Shown: one piece after another, positions 7,814-17,200 of the stretch
Numbering within the stretch: position 1 is the first letter of the stretch
Layout: the number at the start of each line of letters is the position of its first letter
NCBI RefSeq assembly: GCF_012913485.1
Contig: NZ_CP051774.1
Coordinates: forward strand, 992,001 to 1,056,000
Reading direction: 5' to 3'
Source: Luteolibacter luteus
GTDB lineage: Bacteria; Verrucomicrobiota; Verrucomicrobiia; Verrucomicrobiales; Akkermansiaceae
DNA: 64,000 nt
The notes under the pieces: generated by a model
Told to the model about the DNA's origin: nothing
The model's input: only the letters and a program-made list of their open reading frames with translations
Databases searched by the model: none
Program-made: the position numbers and the translations under genes

Positions 7814-8773
7814 TCAAGTAGCCGGTGCCAGCTTCTGCAAAGCCCGACCGAGAACAAAGGCACCAAATGGTAGAGCCGCCAGCCAAGGTTTCCCAGCCCA
7901 CCAAGCAAGCGGTGCCATCGCAATCAGATCGACCAAAGGAATCCCCGCGAGCAATGCCGATACATAGCGGGGAATCGGCTTTGCGAAATGCGTAAAGCAA
8001 AGCGCCAGCCACACGGCAAAGGGAGCCATTCCCAGCACCCTTATCCACGGCGATCCGGCATCCGCCACGAACAGGCAAGACATGGCGATCAAAGGGATGA
8101 TCAACATCGCCTTGGAAACGACACGGGGACCTGGCGGAGCGTCGCTCATCCCTTCGTAACGAGCCGACAGCGACAATCCCGCAATGTAGCTCAGCAGGCC
8201 GCTCGCCGGAATGGCCAAGGTGAGCAGCGCTCCCGCTAGGAACTTCGCTGGATCATATCCAGCATCACCAATGGCCTCCGCCTTGGACCAGAAGGCCGTC
8301 GCACCCAAAAAATATAAACCGGCACGACACAACCCCATCGGCAGCACCGACCAGATCGCCACCTTGTGGAAGCGCGTGTAAATGGAGATGAATGCCAGAA
8401 TCCCAAGCGCGCAGATCCCGCAAGCCGCGCCTTGAAAAAAGGCCAAGGCTGTTCCAGCGGCAGCACAAGACAAAGCCCCTGCCAAGTAACTTCCCGGCTT
8501 GAAGAGGCCGGAAGGAAGAGCTCGCTCCGGCCTGCGCTCCTCATCCCATTTCCGATCAAACCAATCGTTGGCGAGATTCCCGGAAAAGTAGAGGAGCAGT
8601 CCTGCCGTGGCGATGAGAACCGGAGCCTCGAAGTCAAGACCATGGATATCCGGGCGGAGGCGTAGCAGCCCAGAGCCCAGCATATACCCCAAAAACACAT
8701 TGCTCACCACGCTCGGCGCATTCGCGATCCGCAGCGTGGCGAGAAGCGCCCTGGCTTTTCCCGGATGACTCAT
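7814..8773 (-). CDS. eboC: UbiA-like prenyltransferase-fold membrane protein EboC
   Basis: The 319-residue polytopic protein has the UbiA aspartate-rich motif in NLANDWFDRKWDEE (Asn69, Asp70, Asp73, Asp77) and about eight hydrophobic helices. The ATG at 8773 is chosen because it overlaps the stop of eboE (ATGA); a longer frame runs backward into eboE. EboC is part of the ebo cluster (eboA to eboF), found in many phyla and linked in cyanobacteria to moving the scytonemin precursor to the periplasm. Only E and C are present here, facing a polyketide synthase, so a role in exporting or prenylating its product is plausible. Confidence 0.85.
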   Translation of the reverse strand: MSHPGKARALLATLRIANAPSVVSNVFLGYMLGSGLLRLRPDIHGLDFEAPVLIATAGLLLYFSGNLANDWFDRKWDEERRPERALPSGLFKPGSYLAGALSCAAAGTALAFFQGAACGICALGILAFISIYTRFHKVAIWSVLPMGLCRAGLYFLGATAFWSKAEAIGDAGYDPAKFLAGALLTLAIPASGLLSYIAGLSLSARYEGMSDAPPGPRVVSKAMLIIPLIAMSCLFVADAGSPWIRVLGMAPFAVWLALCFTHFAKPIPRYVSALLAGIPLVDLIAMAPLAWWAGKPWLAALPFGAFVLGRALQKLAPAT

Positions 8774-9909
8774 GATCCGCCGAGCACCCAGCGATACTCC
8801 GCCGCGATCTGTTCTTCCACCGGCCGCTGCATGCCCGCAGGCAGCACACCCCAAGTGTAGGTCTCGATCTCCCAGTGCTGGCAAAGATCCGGAATCTCCT
8901 CCGCAACCCGCAGCGCTTCGCGGGCATTTTCCCGCGTCGTCTTGAGCGGCTCCGCAGGCTCGGCATCCAGCGGGATGTGGAAGTGCACGCGCCACTGCTC
9001 GGCCTCCTTGCCATCCTCGGTCTGCAAGGAAGCAATAGCCTCCGGCAAATCCGTAAACCGCTCGATCCGGCCATCCGGATGGCGGGCCAGCACCTGATGC
9101 AGGTAAACCGGCTCATCAAAGGCGCTTACCGCCTTCACCGCTTCCGGGATCCGCGGATCCAGCGCCAGCGCCGCGGAAAGATGGATCTTCGATATCCGCA
9201 GCCCTTCTCCCTTCAGCGCCTTCAGCGAACTACGGGCATCCTCGTACTGGAGCGCGAAGTGACAACAGTCGTAATTGATCCCGAGGCGACGCTTGATCTG
9301 CTCGTGATCCGGAGCCGCATCCAGCAAGCGATCGAAGAAGCGGAGGGTCTCCTCCGTGTTCTCGAAATGCCCACGAGGCTCCGGCTCCACGCCGAGATGC
9401 AGGTCGCGGTCTGAAACCTCGCTCAGGGCATCCAGAAACTTCGCCAGCTCGATGAATTGCCCGATGATCAGCGACTCATCCGCTTCGAATTCCTTGAAGG
9501 ATCCCGGCAGGGTGGAAACCGACCCCTCAATCCCGAAGGGCACCAGCTCCGAGACGATCGTGAAAAGCTCCTTGGTATATTCGAGGCGCGCCGGATCGGT
9601 CCAATCCGGACGGAACACGTTCCGCTTCACTTCCGTGTCATGGAAATTTCCATACGGGAAGCCATTGATGGTGAAAACGTAGGCGTTTTGCCCTGCCATC
9701 CAGTCCTTGAAGCGCGGGAGCTGATCTCCCGTCAGGAGCTCCGAGGCCGCCTTTGCCGAAAGCCTCAGGCCGATCGCGAAGGCGTCTTGAGGCGATACCA
9801 GGTCACGGACCCGCATCGCGTGCGTCGAGATCGCGCGGAAGGTGCTCTCCCAATCCTGGGCCGGATGGATATTCGTGCAGTAGGCGAGGTGTCCGTGAGG
9901 AAATCGCAT
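8770..9909 (-). CDS. eboE: TIM-barrel metabolite traffic protein EboE
   Basis: The 379-residue product begins with the characteristic GHLAYCTNIHPAQDWE (residues 6-21), which I recognise from the EboE family of xylose-isomerase-like TIM barrels. Further matches are INYDCCHFALQYED and KIHLSAALAL, which contain probable metal ligands. EboE is cytoplasmic and of unknown chemistry. In other genomes it sits with EboD (a 3-dehydroquinate-synthase homologue) and EboF, neither visible here. It overlaps the downstream eboC by four bases, so the two are probably translationally coupled. Confidence 0.88.
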   Translation of the reverse strand: MRFPHGHLAYCTNIHPAQDWESTFRAISTHAMRVRDLVSPQDAFAIGLRLSAKAASELLTGDQLPRFKDWMAGQNAYVFTINGFPYGNFHDTEVKRNVFRPDWTDPARLEYTKELFTIVSELVPFGIEGSVSTLPGSFKEFEADESLIIGQFIELAKFLDALSEVSDRDLHLGVEPEPRGHFENTEETLRFFDRLLDAAPDHEQIKRRLGINYDCCHFALQYEDARSSLKALKGEGLRISKIHLSAALALDPRIPEAVKAVSAFDEPVYLHQVLARHPDGRIERFTDLPEAIASLQTEDGKEAEQWRVHFHIPLDAEPAEPLKTTRENAREALRVAEEIPDLCQHWEIETYTWGVLPAGMQRPVEEQIAAEYRWVLGGS

Positions 9910-9957
9910 GCCGCTAGAGTGGCGGATTCCCCGCCCCGCGCAAGGGGAGAGCGGGTT

Positions 9958-10725
9958 TTAAACTCCCACCTTCCGGGCTACTACCGTGATGATCTGGGCC
10001 TCTTCATCCACCGGCTGTTCCGGATCGAAGTCCGCAATCGCATGAATCGGCTCAAGGCCCGCTTTTGCCAGCATCCCGCGCAATTGCCTCGCCGTGAACC
10101 AGCGGATTGTCTGCTGCGACTCATGCTCTGCCTCCAAGCTGCCGTCAGCTCCGTGCAGCCGATAACGGTGCTCCCGGGTCAGGATCCGCGCCTTTCGGTC
10201 AAGCCCGTGCCGGGTCTCAAGTGTCGCGGAGCGGCCATCCGGCAGCTTCGCCCCATGATCCTCATACCACTGTCCTTCCGGCAGTTCCCGATGCAGCTCC
10301 GCCATCGGAATAAAGACGCTGAGATAGATCACGCCCCCAGCTTCCAGAAGCTTGCAAAAATGCGCCAAAGCCGCCGCCGGATCCGGAGCGAGCTGTAGCG
10401 TGAACGCCGGCACCAGCACCGAGCGATAAGTCTTTCCGGGATCAAAGGCTGTCATGTCAGCCTCATACAGCACCGGCTCCAGCGAAAGATCCGTCGCCGC
10501 CTTCCGGCACATTTCCAGCATCTCGGAAGAAAGCTCCACGCCCTCCACCTCATGCCCTTTCTGAAGGAGCGGCAGCAAAAGCCGGCCCGAACCACAGCCG
10601 ATCTCCAGCGAGGGCCCGGGATACTCACGCAATGTCTCTTCCAGCAGTTGCAGTTCCGCAGGCTCCCCCTCCTCCGCCCAAAAGATATCGTGCAAAGTGG
10701 CTTCGAGGGAGCTGTAGGCGTTCAC
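9958..10725 (-). CDS. Class I SAM-dependent methyltransferase
   Basis: The core has motif I LEIGCGSGRLLLPLLQKG followed by VEGVELSSEMLEMC, typical of the Methyltransf_25 group. I take the GTG at 10725 as the start (255 residues), because an upstream in-frame start would overlap the divergent GH43-like gene. The gene lies 48 bases upstream of eboE on the same strand and may be co-transcribed with eboE-eboC, which would add a second methyltransferase to the phenolic-lipid locus. The substrate is unknown. Confidence 0.8.
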   Translation of the reverse strand: MNAYSSLEATLHDIFWAEEGEPAELQLLEETLREYPGPSLEIGCGSGRLLLPLLQKGHEVEGVELSSEMLEMCRKAATDLSLEPVLYEADMTAFDPGKTYRSVLVPAFTLQLAPDPAAALAHFCKLLEAGGVIYLSVFIPMAELHRELPEGQWYEDHGAKLPDGRSATLETRHGLDRKARILTREHRYRLHGADGSLEAEHESQQTIRWFTARQLRGMLAKAGLEPIHAIADFDPEQPVDEEAQIITVVARKVGV

Positions 10726-10786
10726 GGGGACAAGCTGACACGCTCCGCTTGGAAAATCCAAGCATCCGTCCAGTATCGTTTGGCAG

Positions 10787-11773
10787 ATGAACAACGTTTT
10801 AGCATTGGCCGCAACGCTCCTCCTGACAGCCGCCTCCCCAAGCGCGGAGCGCGGCATGTTCACCAATCCCCTCAATCCCTCCGCGGATCCGTGGATGGGC
10901 TACAGCGAAGGCCAGTATCACCTCAGCACCACCCAGGGGAATCGCGTCGTGCTCTGGAGCGCGAAGTCATTGGAAAAACTGAAGGACGCGAAACCGCGGG
11001 TCATCTGGGAAAAAGGCAAGGGCGTCTGGGCCGCGGAGTTCCACCAGATGAAGGGGAAAAACGGGCAGCGCTGGTTCTGCTACTTCACCAAGACCGATGG
11101 CGAGGACGTGCGCCACCGCATGTTCGTGATGGAGAGCAAGTCGTCCTCGATCCTCGGTCCCTACGGCCCGCCGAAGCAGATCGAGACCGATCCGAAGGAT
11201 GAATTCTACGCGATCGATGGCACCGTCTTCGAGCACGCAGGAAGCCACTATTTCGTCTGGGCCGGCCATCCCGGTCACCGTCTCTTTATTTCCAAGATGA
11301 AAGACCCTTTCACCCTCGAAGGTGAGCGAGTTCTCATCCCCGCTTCCGGCTTCGGCTGCGAGGAAGTGCGGGAAGGCCCCTACATCTTGAAGCACGGCAA
11401 ACGACTCTTCCTGACCTACTCCGCCTGCGATACCGGCAAGCCGGACTACAAGGTCGGCTACGTCTGGATGGACGAAAACAAGGACCCAATGAAGGCCGCC
11501 TCCTGGACCCAGGAGCCCGAGCCGCTGCTAGGGCGAAACGATGGAGCGAATGTCTTCGGTCCCGGCCACCACAATTTCTTCAAGTCCCCCGACGGCAAGG
11601 AAGATTGGATCGCCTACCACGGCAAGACGACCTCCGAGTACACCTACCGGGGCCGCAGCACCCGGGCCCAAAAAGTGGAGTGGGATGCGGAGGGCTTTCC
11701 CAAAAAAATCGTCCCGCTGTCCTTGGACACCAAGATCCCCCTGCCCTCCGGTGATCCCGCCGCCAAGCGATAA
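10787..11773 (+). CDS. Secreted GH43-like glycoside hydrolase
   Basis: A 20-residue signal peptide precedes a five-bladed-propeller-type sequence of 328 residues in total. Candidate catalytic residues fit GH43: an early Asp in PSADPWM (base), Asp in AIDGTVF (pKa modulator) and Glu in EVREGPYIL (acid). The family acts on arabinose- or xylose-containing glycans, suggesting export to degrade plant or algal polysaccharide. It diverges from the methyltransferase at 9958-10725. The precise specificity cannot be read from the sequence. Confidence 0.82.
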   Translation: MNNVLALAATLLLTAASPSAERGMFTNPLNPSADPWMGYSEGQYHLSTTQGNRVVLWSAKSLEKLKDAKPRVIWEKGKGVWAAEFHQMKGKNGQRWFCYFTKTDGEDVRHRMFVMESKSSSILGPYGPPKQIETDPKDEFYAIDGTVFEHAGSHYFVWAGHPGHRLFISKMKDPFTLEGERVLIPASGFGCEEVREGPYILKHGKRLFLTYSACDTGKPDYKVGYVWMDENKDPMKAASWTQEPEPLLGRNDGANVFGPGHHNFFKSPDGKEDWIAYHGKTTSEYTYRGRSTRAQKVEWDAEGFPKKIVPLSLDTKIPLPSGDPAAKR

Positions 11774-11776
11774 GCT

Positions 11777-12505
11777 TCACTTCGCCAAGGCGCCCATCAG
11801 AGCTGCCATTTCTGAATCAACGTCCTCGTCACGTGTCACGGTGCGCGAAACCTCCTCGCGCACCATCACGCGGAACCGCTTCCGCAGCCGGTGGATGGCC
11901 ACGCGCGCCGCTCCCTCCGTCGTATCCAGTGCTGCCGCCAAAACCGCATAGTCCGTCTCACCGCGCCCCGCGGTGAGGCTGGGAACCAGATGCCGGTATT
12001 CCTCTTCCCGATCCGACTTCCGATACTCCGCTTCCAGGCGCGACATCGCCGCATCCAGCATCGCCAGCGCCCAGCGCCGGTCGAAAAGCTCATCCGGAGT
12101 GCGCGATTGCTCGCCCTCCGGCGCATAAAGCCGCTCCGCCAGATCCGCATCCAGCGGCACGACTTCCCTGCCCCCGCCGCGCTTGAAGGTGTGCTCTTTC
12201 CGCCACTCGTTGATCAGATAGCGCTTCAGCGCCGTGAGCAGGAAAGTGCGGAAGCGCCCCTGATCCTCATCGGCAATATCCAGCCAGCGTTTCTCCAGCA
12301 GCTTCGCGAAGAAACCTTGTGCCAGATCCGCCGCATCCTCGGTCGATCTTCCGGATTTCCGGATCACGGCATAAATCGGAAACCAGTAGATCCGGCACAA
12401 CTCCTCCAGCGCATCCGCGGATTCGCCATTCCCGGCGGCCGCCACGAGCGACCAGCGGGTAGTGGCAAAAAGAGGAGGCGGACGGTCAGCCACGGCGGTT
12501 CGCAT
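11777..12505 (-). CDS. ECF-type RNA polymerase sigma factor
   Basis: The 242-residue protein has a sigma region 2 (DAADLAQGFFAKLLEKRWL..RFRTFLLTALKRYLINEWRKE) and a region 4 helix-turn-helix (YAVLAAALDTTEGAARVAIHRLRKRFR). The N-terminal FATTRWSLV motif and long inter-domain linker are typical of the planctomycete/verrucomicrobial sigma factors. No adjacent anti-sigma gene is visible: the stop is 4 bases from the convergent GH43 gene, and the next upstream gene is also on another transcript. Its regulon is unknown. Confidence 0.9.
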   Translation of the reverse strand: MRTAVADRPPPLFATTRWSLVAAAGNGESADALEELCRIYWFPIYAVIRKSGRSTEDAADLAQGFFAKLLEKRWLDIADEDQGRFRTFLLTALKRYLINEWRKEHTFKRGGGREVVPLDADLAERLYAPEGEQSRTPDELFDRRWALAMLDAAMSRLEAEYRKSDREEEYRHLVPSLTAGRGETDYAVLAAALDTTEGAARVAIHRLRKRFRVMVREEVSRTVTRDEDVDSEMAALMGALAK

Positions 12506-12557
12506 GATGGATCAACCGTGGATTCAGGAAAGCTCCGGATTTGTTACCGGAGAAATC

Positions 12558-13178
12558 CTATTCCTTCAGACGGATCTTCAATTGCCCCGGCTCGACCGAC
12601 ATTTCCTCGATCCCGGCGACCTTACCGCCCTTTCCTCCACCCAGCACCTCGCCAAGGATATCCTTCCCCTTCAACTGGGCCAGCCAGTCGTTCGGCAGCG
12701 AAACGCCCCACACGGTGAGGTCATCCAGGATGAAACTCGGGTTTCCGTCGGTGGTCTTCACGATAAAGCGCGCTCGGGCCTTCAGCCGCTTGCCGCCCAC
12801 CACGGGCAGATCCGGGTCGAGATCCGTCTCGATCCGCGCATGCACGGCATTCGTCGCGAGCTCGAACTTCAGCTTTTCGCCCATCGTCGTGTGCTCGTTC
12901 ACCAGACCATTCAGCTCGCGCTCGGTCAGGATGATCTCCTTCTTGCCCTTCTCATACGTCGGCTCGGCCGGCTTTGTCGGGGCTTCCACGTTCTGCATCG
13001 CCTCCACCTTCGCCTCGACCACCGCCTTCTCCTCGGCACTCAGTTGCACCGGCTTGATCGGACGGTTGTGCCACCACATCAGACCGACGACGGCGAGCAG
13101 CACGACGATCAAACCGATGAGGACCGGCACCAGGCAGGACTTGCGCTTGGCAGGAACGGGAGGCGGAACTTCAGACAT
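12558..13178 (-). CDS. Membrane-anchored hypothetical protein
   Basis: The 206-residue protein has a short Pro-rich basic N-terminus, one strong transmembrane helix (residues 14-34) and an extracytoplasmic domain with the stretch ILTERELNGLVNEH. That pattern, a single helix followed by a 'sedlnrl..' type strand, is shared by several lipid-binding-like families, but I cannot assign one. A weak hairpin (12533-12552) follows the stop. Confidence 0.75.
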   Translation of the reverse strand: MSEVPPPVPAKRKSCLVPVLIGLIVVLLAVVGLMWWHNRPIKPVQLSAEEKAVVEAKVEAMQNVEAPTKPAEPTYEKGKKEIILTERELNGLVNEHTTMGEKLKFELATNAVHARIETDLDPDLPVVGGKRLKARARFIVKTTDGNPSFILDDLTVWGVSLPNDWLAQLKGKDILGEVLGGGKGGKVAGIEEMSVEPGQLKIRLKE

Positions 13179-13238
13179 GGTGGCGACAGGACTGGATTGG
13201 CGGAAAGATTAAGCCGGCACCAGAGGCCGGAAAGCAAA

Positions 13239-13271
13239 ATCCCGGACCGGAGACGGGCTCCGGGCCGGGAT
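13239..13271 (-). terminator. Rho-independent terminator of ssrA
   Basis: On the minus strand a 14-pair GC-rich stem (ATCCCGGCCCGGAG with CTCCGGTCCGGGAT, one G-U) closes a CCCGT loop and is followed by TTTGCTTT. It lies nine bases beyond the encoded CCA end of tmRNA. Confidence 0.8.
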
Positions 13272-13279
13272 CAGGAAAG

Positions 13280-13635
13280 TGGTGGAGGCGAGGGGAGTCG
13301 AACCCCTGTCCGAAACATCTTTCATGCGGGCTTCTACACGTTTATCCGCCGGTCTAAAGCTTCGGAAGTCGTAGGCCCGACGGCCGCGTTCTCCTTCCTA
13401 GAAACCTGTGGATCTCGCCAAAGTGTCCGGTTACCCGACGCCAAGGCCAGCACGCTAAGTGTTCACCATCCCCCACCGCGTGCGCATGAGTTCAGGTGTT
13501 GCTGTCAATTAAGCAGCAAGGGCAAGCTCGTTAGAGTCTGCATTTATTTGTTTTGAGCGGCTTTTTAGGAGGCCAGCCGATCAACCTCCACGTGCAGCCA
13601 GCACTGCGAACATCCCGTCGAAACCAGAACGCCCC
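13280..13635 (-). ncRNA. ssrA: tmRNA (ssrA), one-piece
   Basis: On the minus strand the 5' end GGGGGCGTTCTGGTTTCGAC and the 3' end TCGACTCCCCTCGCCTCCACCA region form the expected acceptor stem (GGGGGCG with CGCCTCC) and T arm, with CCA encoded. The gene is 356 nt long. The tag reading frame at 13541-13509 encodes ADSNELALAA followed by TAA, a typical LAA-ending degradation tag. tmRNA rescues stalled ribosomes together with SmpB and marks the product for proteolysis. It is a one-piece type; no permutation is seen. Confidence 0.97.
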
Positions 13636-13724
13636 CTTTGCTGACGGGCGAACCATGACGCCGGACGGCTCCGCGAGCAATTGGAATTTCCAAGCCGCTT
13701 TTGGAACGCCACGCTTACCACGGA

Positions 13725-14261
13725 ATGAAGGTGAACCACTATCAGGTGCAGCCCGGCCTCTTCGCCGGGGAATATCCGGGCAACCAAAGCCCGAACGTCG
13801 CCGAAACCCGCGTCCGCGAACTCGTGGACAAGGGCGTGCGCACCTTCATCGATCTCACCAGCCGCGCCGATTGGGACGATGGACTGACACCCTACCATCC
13901 CTACTTCCTCGAAGTGGATGTCGAAGGCACCATGGGGCTGAAGCGCTACTCCTTCGAGATCCCGGACATGGGCCTCCCCTCCGGCCCCGCCGTGATGCAG
14001 GGCGTGCTGGACCTCATCCGCTCGGAAATCGCCGCTGGCCGCCCATGCTACGTCCACTGCTGGGGCGGCATCGGCCGCACCGGCACCGCCATCGGCTGCT
14101 GGCTCCGCGAAAACGGCATGAGCGGTGACGAAGCCCTCGCCGAAGTCCAGCGCCTCTACGCGGCCCACATGGATGAGCGGAAACGGGCACGCTACCCGAA
14201 CTCACCCCAGCAGCCCCGGCAACTGGATTACGTGAGAAAGTGGGGCACTGGATCTCGCTAA
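13725..14261 (+). CDS. Protein-tyrosine/dual-specificity phosphatase
   Basis: The 178-residue protein holds the signature HCWGGIGRTG (Cys112, Arg118) of cysteine-dependent phosphatases and an upstream general-acid candidate Asp in EIPDMGLPSG. The gene starts 89 bases beyond the 5' end of tmRNA, on the opposite strand. The ATG at 13725 is preferred; a TTG at 13701 would add eight residues. The substrate (phosphotyrosine, nucleotide or inositol phosphate) is not evident. Confidence 0.85.
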   Translation: MKVNHYQVQPGLFAGEYPGNQSPNVAETRVRELVDKGVRTFIDLTSRADWDDGLTPYHPYFLEVDVEGTMGLKRYSFEIPDMGLPSGPAVMQGVLDLIRSEIAAGRPCYVHCWGGIGRTGTAIGCWLRENGMSGDEALAEVQRLYAAHMDERKRARYPNSPQQPRQLDYVRKWGTGSR

Positions 14262-14268
14262 GTCCCCT

Positions 14269-17200
14269 TCACCACCCCTCCGCCAGCCGCTTCTCGGAAA
14301 CCTTCATCTCCACCGGGATATCCGGCGCGAAGAGCGAAAGCCGATACTCCTCCAGCAGCCACCCGTATTCCCACAGCGCCGGATCTTCCGGCCGCTTGGT
14401 CCATTCGATGAACCACGGCTGCCAGTACTTCCGCACCCGCTCCATCTTCTCCAGATCCTTCACCAGCGGCAGGCTCGCGATCCTCCCGAGCCGGGAGCGA
14501 ATCCCGCGCAGGTAGCGATCGTGGCTCCGCATTCGCAGGAAGCCAGCCCTCCACACAAAGCGTGGCCGTAGCAGCCAGGCCAACTCCTCTTCGAGATCCG
14601 CCGCCACCTGCGAAAGATGGCGATCCTTCGAGTTCTCGTGGATCCACTGGCGCACAGGCCCGATCGCCTCGAACGAGGCATCCAGCGATTTCGAGAATGC
14701 ACTCGCCGCCTCGAACCACCTGCCCTTCCCGTCCTTCGCCTTCGCCGCGAAATCCTGTGGCTTGGAAATCCGCTTCCCGCCCAAAGCCCCCTCGCCTGCC
14801 AGGGCGATCAGATCGTCCATGCTGGTGCCCAGCCGCGGCAGCTCGACCTTCGCCATCAGCCCCAGCGGGAATTTCTTCTTCAAGTAAGCCACCTGGTCCG
14901 GCTGCGCCAGCATCAGCAATCTCACCTGCCCGGCGCGATGCGATTCCGCCGCCTCGGCAGGCTTTGAAAACGCCTTCACGCCCACCGATGCCCCCTCGTC
15001 CACCAGCGCCGGATAAGCAGGCCCGGCAGGCGTGTCCACCTGCTCCGGCACCTCGCCCTCGGTCCATGACTTCATGCCGCTGCGCTCCCACTCCGCATTC
15101 GCAGCAGCCTCGAAACGATCCGTGACCATCTTGCCCAGCTTCGCGCGCAGGGCCTTCACATCCTTGCCAAACGCCAGCTCGTTCTCCTCATCGTCGCAGA
15201 CCCAGATCTTCATCACCAGCTCCTCCGGCAGGCGTTCCAGGTCGAAGTCCTTCGGCTTGATGTCGTAGCCGGAAAACTTGGTCAAATACTGCGCAAGCCG
15301 TACTTCGAGCGAGGCATCCTTCTCGCGGTGCCGCCATTCATCGGCGAAGCCCTGTGAAGCCTCCGCCACCGGCTGGCACTCGCGGCGCAGATCCTTCGGC
15401 AGCGAGCGGATCAGCCACTCCGCACGCCACGGCACATCACCCGGTACACCCCAGCTTGGCAGCCACTCCGGCAGCTTGGGCAGCTGATCGATGTGCACGC
15501 CGAGTGTCACGCCATCATCCCGCTGCCCGGGTGCCGCCTGATAGTAGAGCGGATAGTCCTCCCCCGCGTGGTGGATCCAGTCCGGATATCCCTCCAGATC
15601 CAGCGAATCGAGATCCTCCAGCACCACGTCCGGCAGCCCGGCCATGATCCGTTCCTCATTCTTCGCCTGCCAGTCGTGAAAGGCCTTCGTCGTGAACATC
15701 TGGTCCGGCAGGCGGCTCTCGAAGAAATCGAGCACCGCTTCCTCGCTCCAGAGCCCGCCCGGTCGGCGCAGCTTGTGTTCGATCCCCGAAATCTCTTCCT
15801 TCAGCGCGGCCAGCCGCTCCAGCGCACGTGACTTCCCCTTGATGCGCCCCTGCAAAAGGCCCTCGCTCACGAAGATGCGCCGCGCTCCCGCAGGATCGAT
15901 GCGCCCGAAGTGCACACGGCGTCCCGCAATGATCGGCAAGCCACCGCACACCACTGTCTCCTTCGCATACACCGCGCCGTGCTGCTCGTCCCAGTGACCT
16001 TCGCCGTAGCGGCTGGTGCACAGATGGGGTGCCACCTTCTCGACCCATGCAGGATCGATCCGTGCCACACGCCGGGCCCAGAGCCGCGTGGTATCCACCA
16101 GCTCCATCGCCATCACCCAGTCCCAGCGCTTGCCGCCGAAAAGTCCGCTGCCCGGAAAAACCGCGAAGTGCCCGCCGCTCGCGCTGCGATACGCCCGCTC
16201 CTCTCGATCCCACAGGCCGAATTGCCGCGGCACTCCTGCCAGCAGCGAGCGATGAATCACATCATAGGTCGCCGCCTTCTCGACCGTTGCCGCCAGCGGC
16301 TTCACCTGCCAGCGCAGCTCGCGCTCGATGAGTTCCTTCAGCTCGTCATGGACGTTCGCCCACTCCTGCACACGCCGGTAATTCAGGAACGCATCCCCGC
16401 AGTACTTGCGCAGCTGGTTGCGCTTCCATCCCCTGCCCTCGCGGAAGCGCTGCACATCCAGCCACAGCCGCAGCATCCCGCGGAAGTCGGACTCGTTGTC
16501 CTTCCAACGGCCATGCGCGGAGTCGGCCTCTTTCTGTTTCTCCTGCGGCCGCTCACGCGGATCATTCGACTCCAGGCCGGAAACGATCGGCAGGATCTCC
16601 GCCAGGCAACGCTCGTCGTGCGCTTCCAGCAGCATGCGGGCGAGGCGCGGATCCACTGGCATCCGCGCCATGATCCGGCCGGCTTCGGTGAGCTGCTTGT
16701 CCTTGTCCAGCGCCCCCACTTCGCGCAAAGTACGATAACCCTCGGAGATCGCCTTCGGTGCCGGCGGATCAAGGAAAGGAAACTCCTCGATGTCCGGCAG
16801 CCCCAGCGACTTCATTCGCAGGATCACACCCGCCAGCGAACTGCGCCGGATCTCCGGATCCGTGAATTCCGGGCGATCCTGTAAATCCTCCTCCGAGTAA
16901 AGCCGCACGCACACGCCCTCCCGCACACGACCGCAGCGGCCCTTCCGCTGGCGCGCGCTCGCTTGGGACACCGGCTCGATCTGCAATCGCTGCACGCCAC
17001 GTGCCGGACTCCAGCGGCTCACGCGCGCCACGCCGCTATCCACCACGCTGACGATCCCCGGAATCGTAAGCGAGGTCTCCGCCACGTTCGTCGCCAGGAT
17101 AATCCGCCGCTTGGGACCGGGATTGAAGACGCGCTGTTGGTCGGAAAGTCCCAGCCGCGCGAAAAGCGGCAGGATCTCGGTCTGCCGGTAGCCCCGCCCG

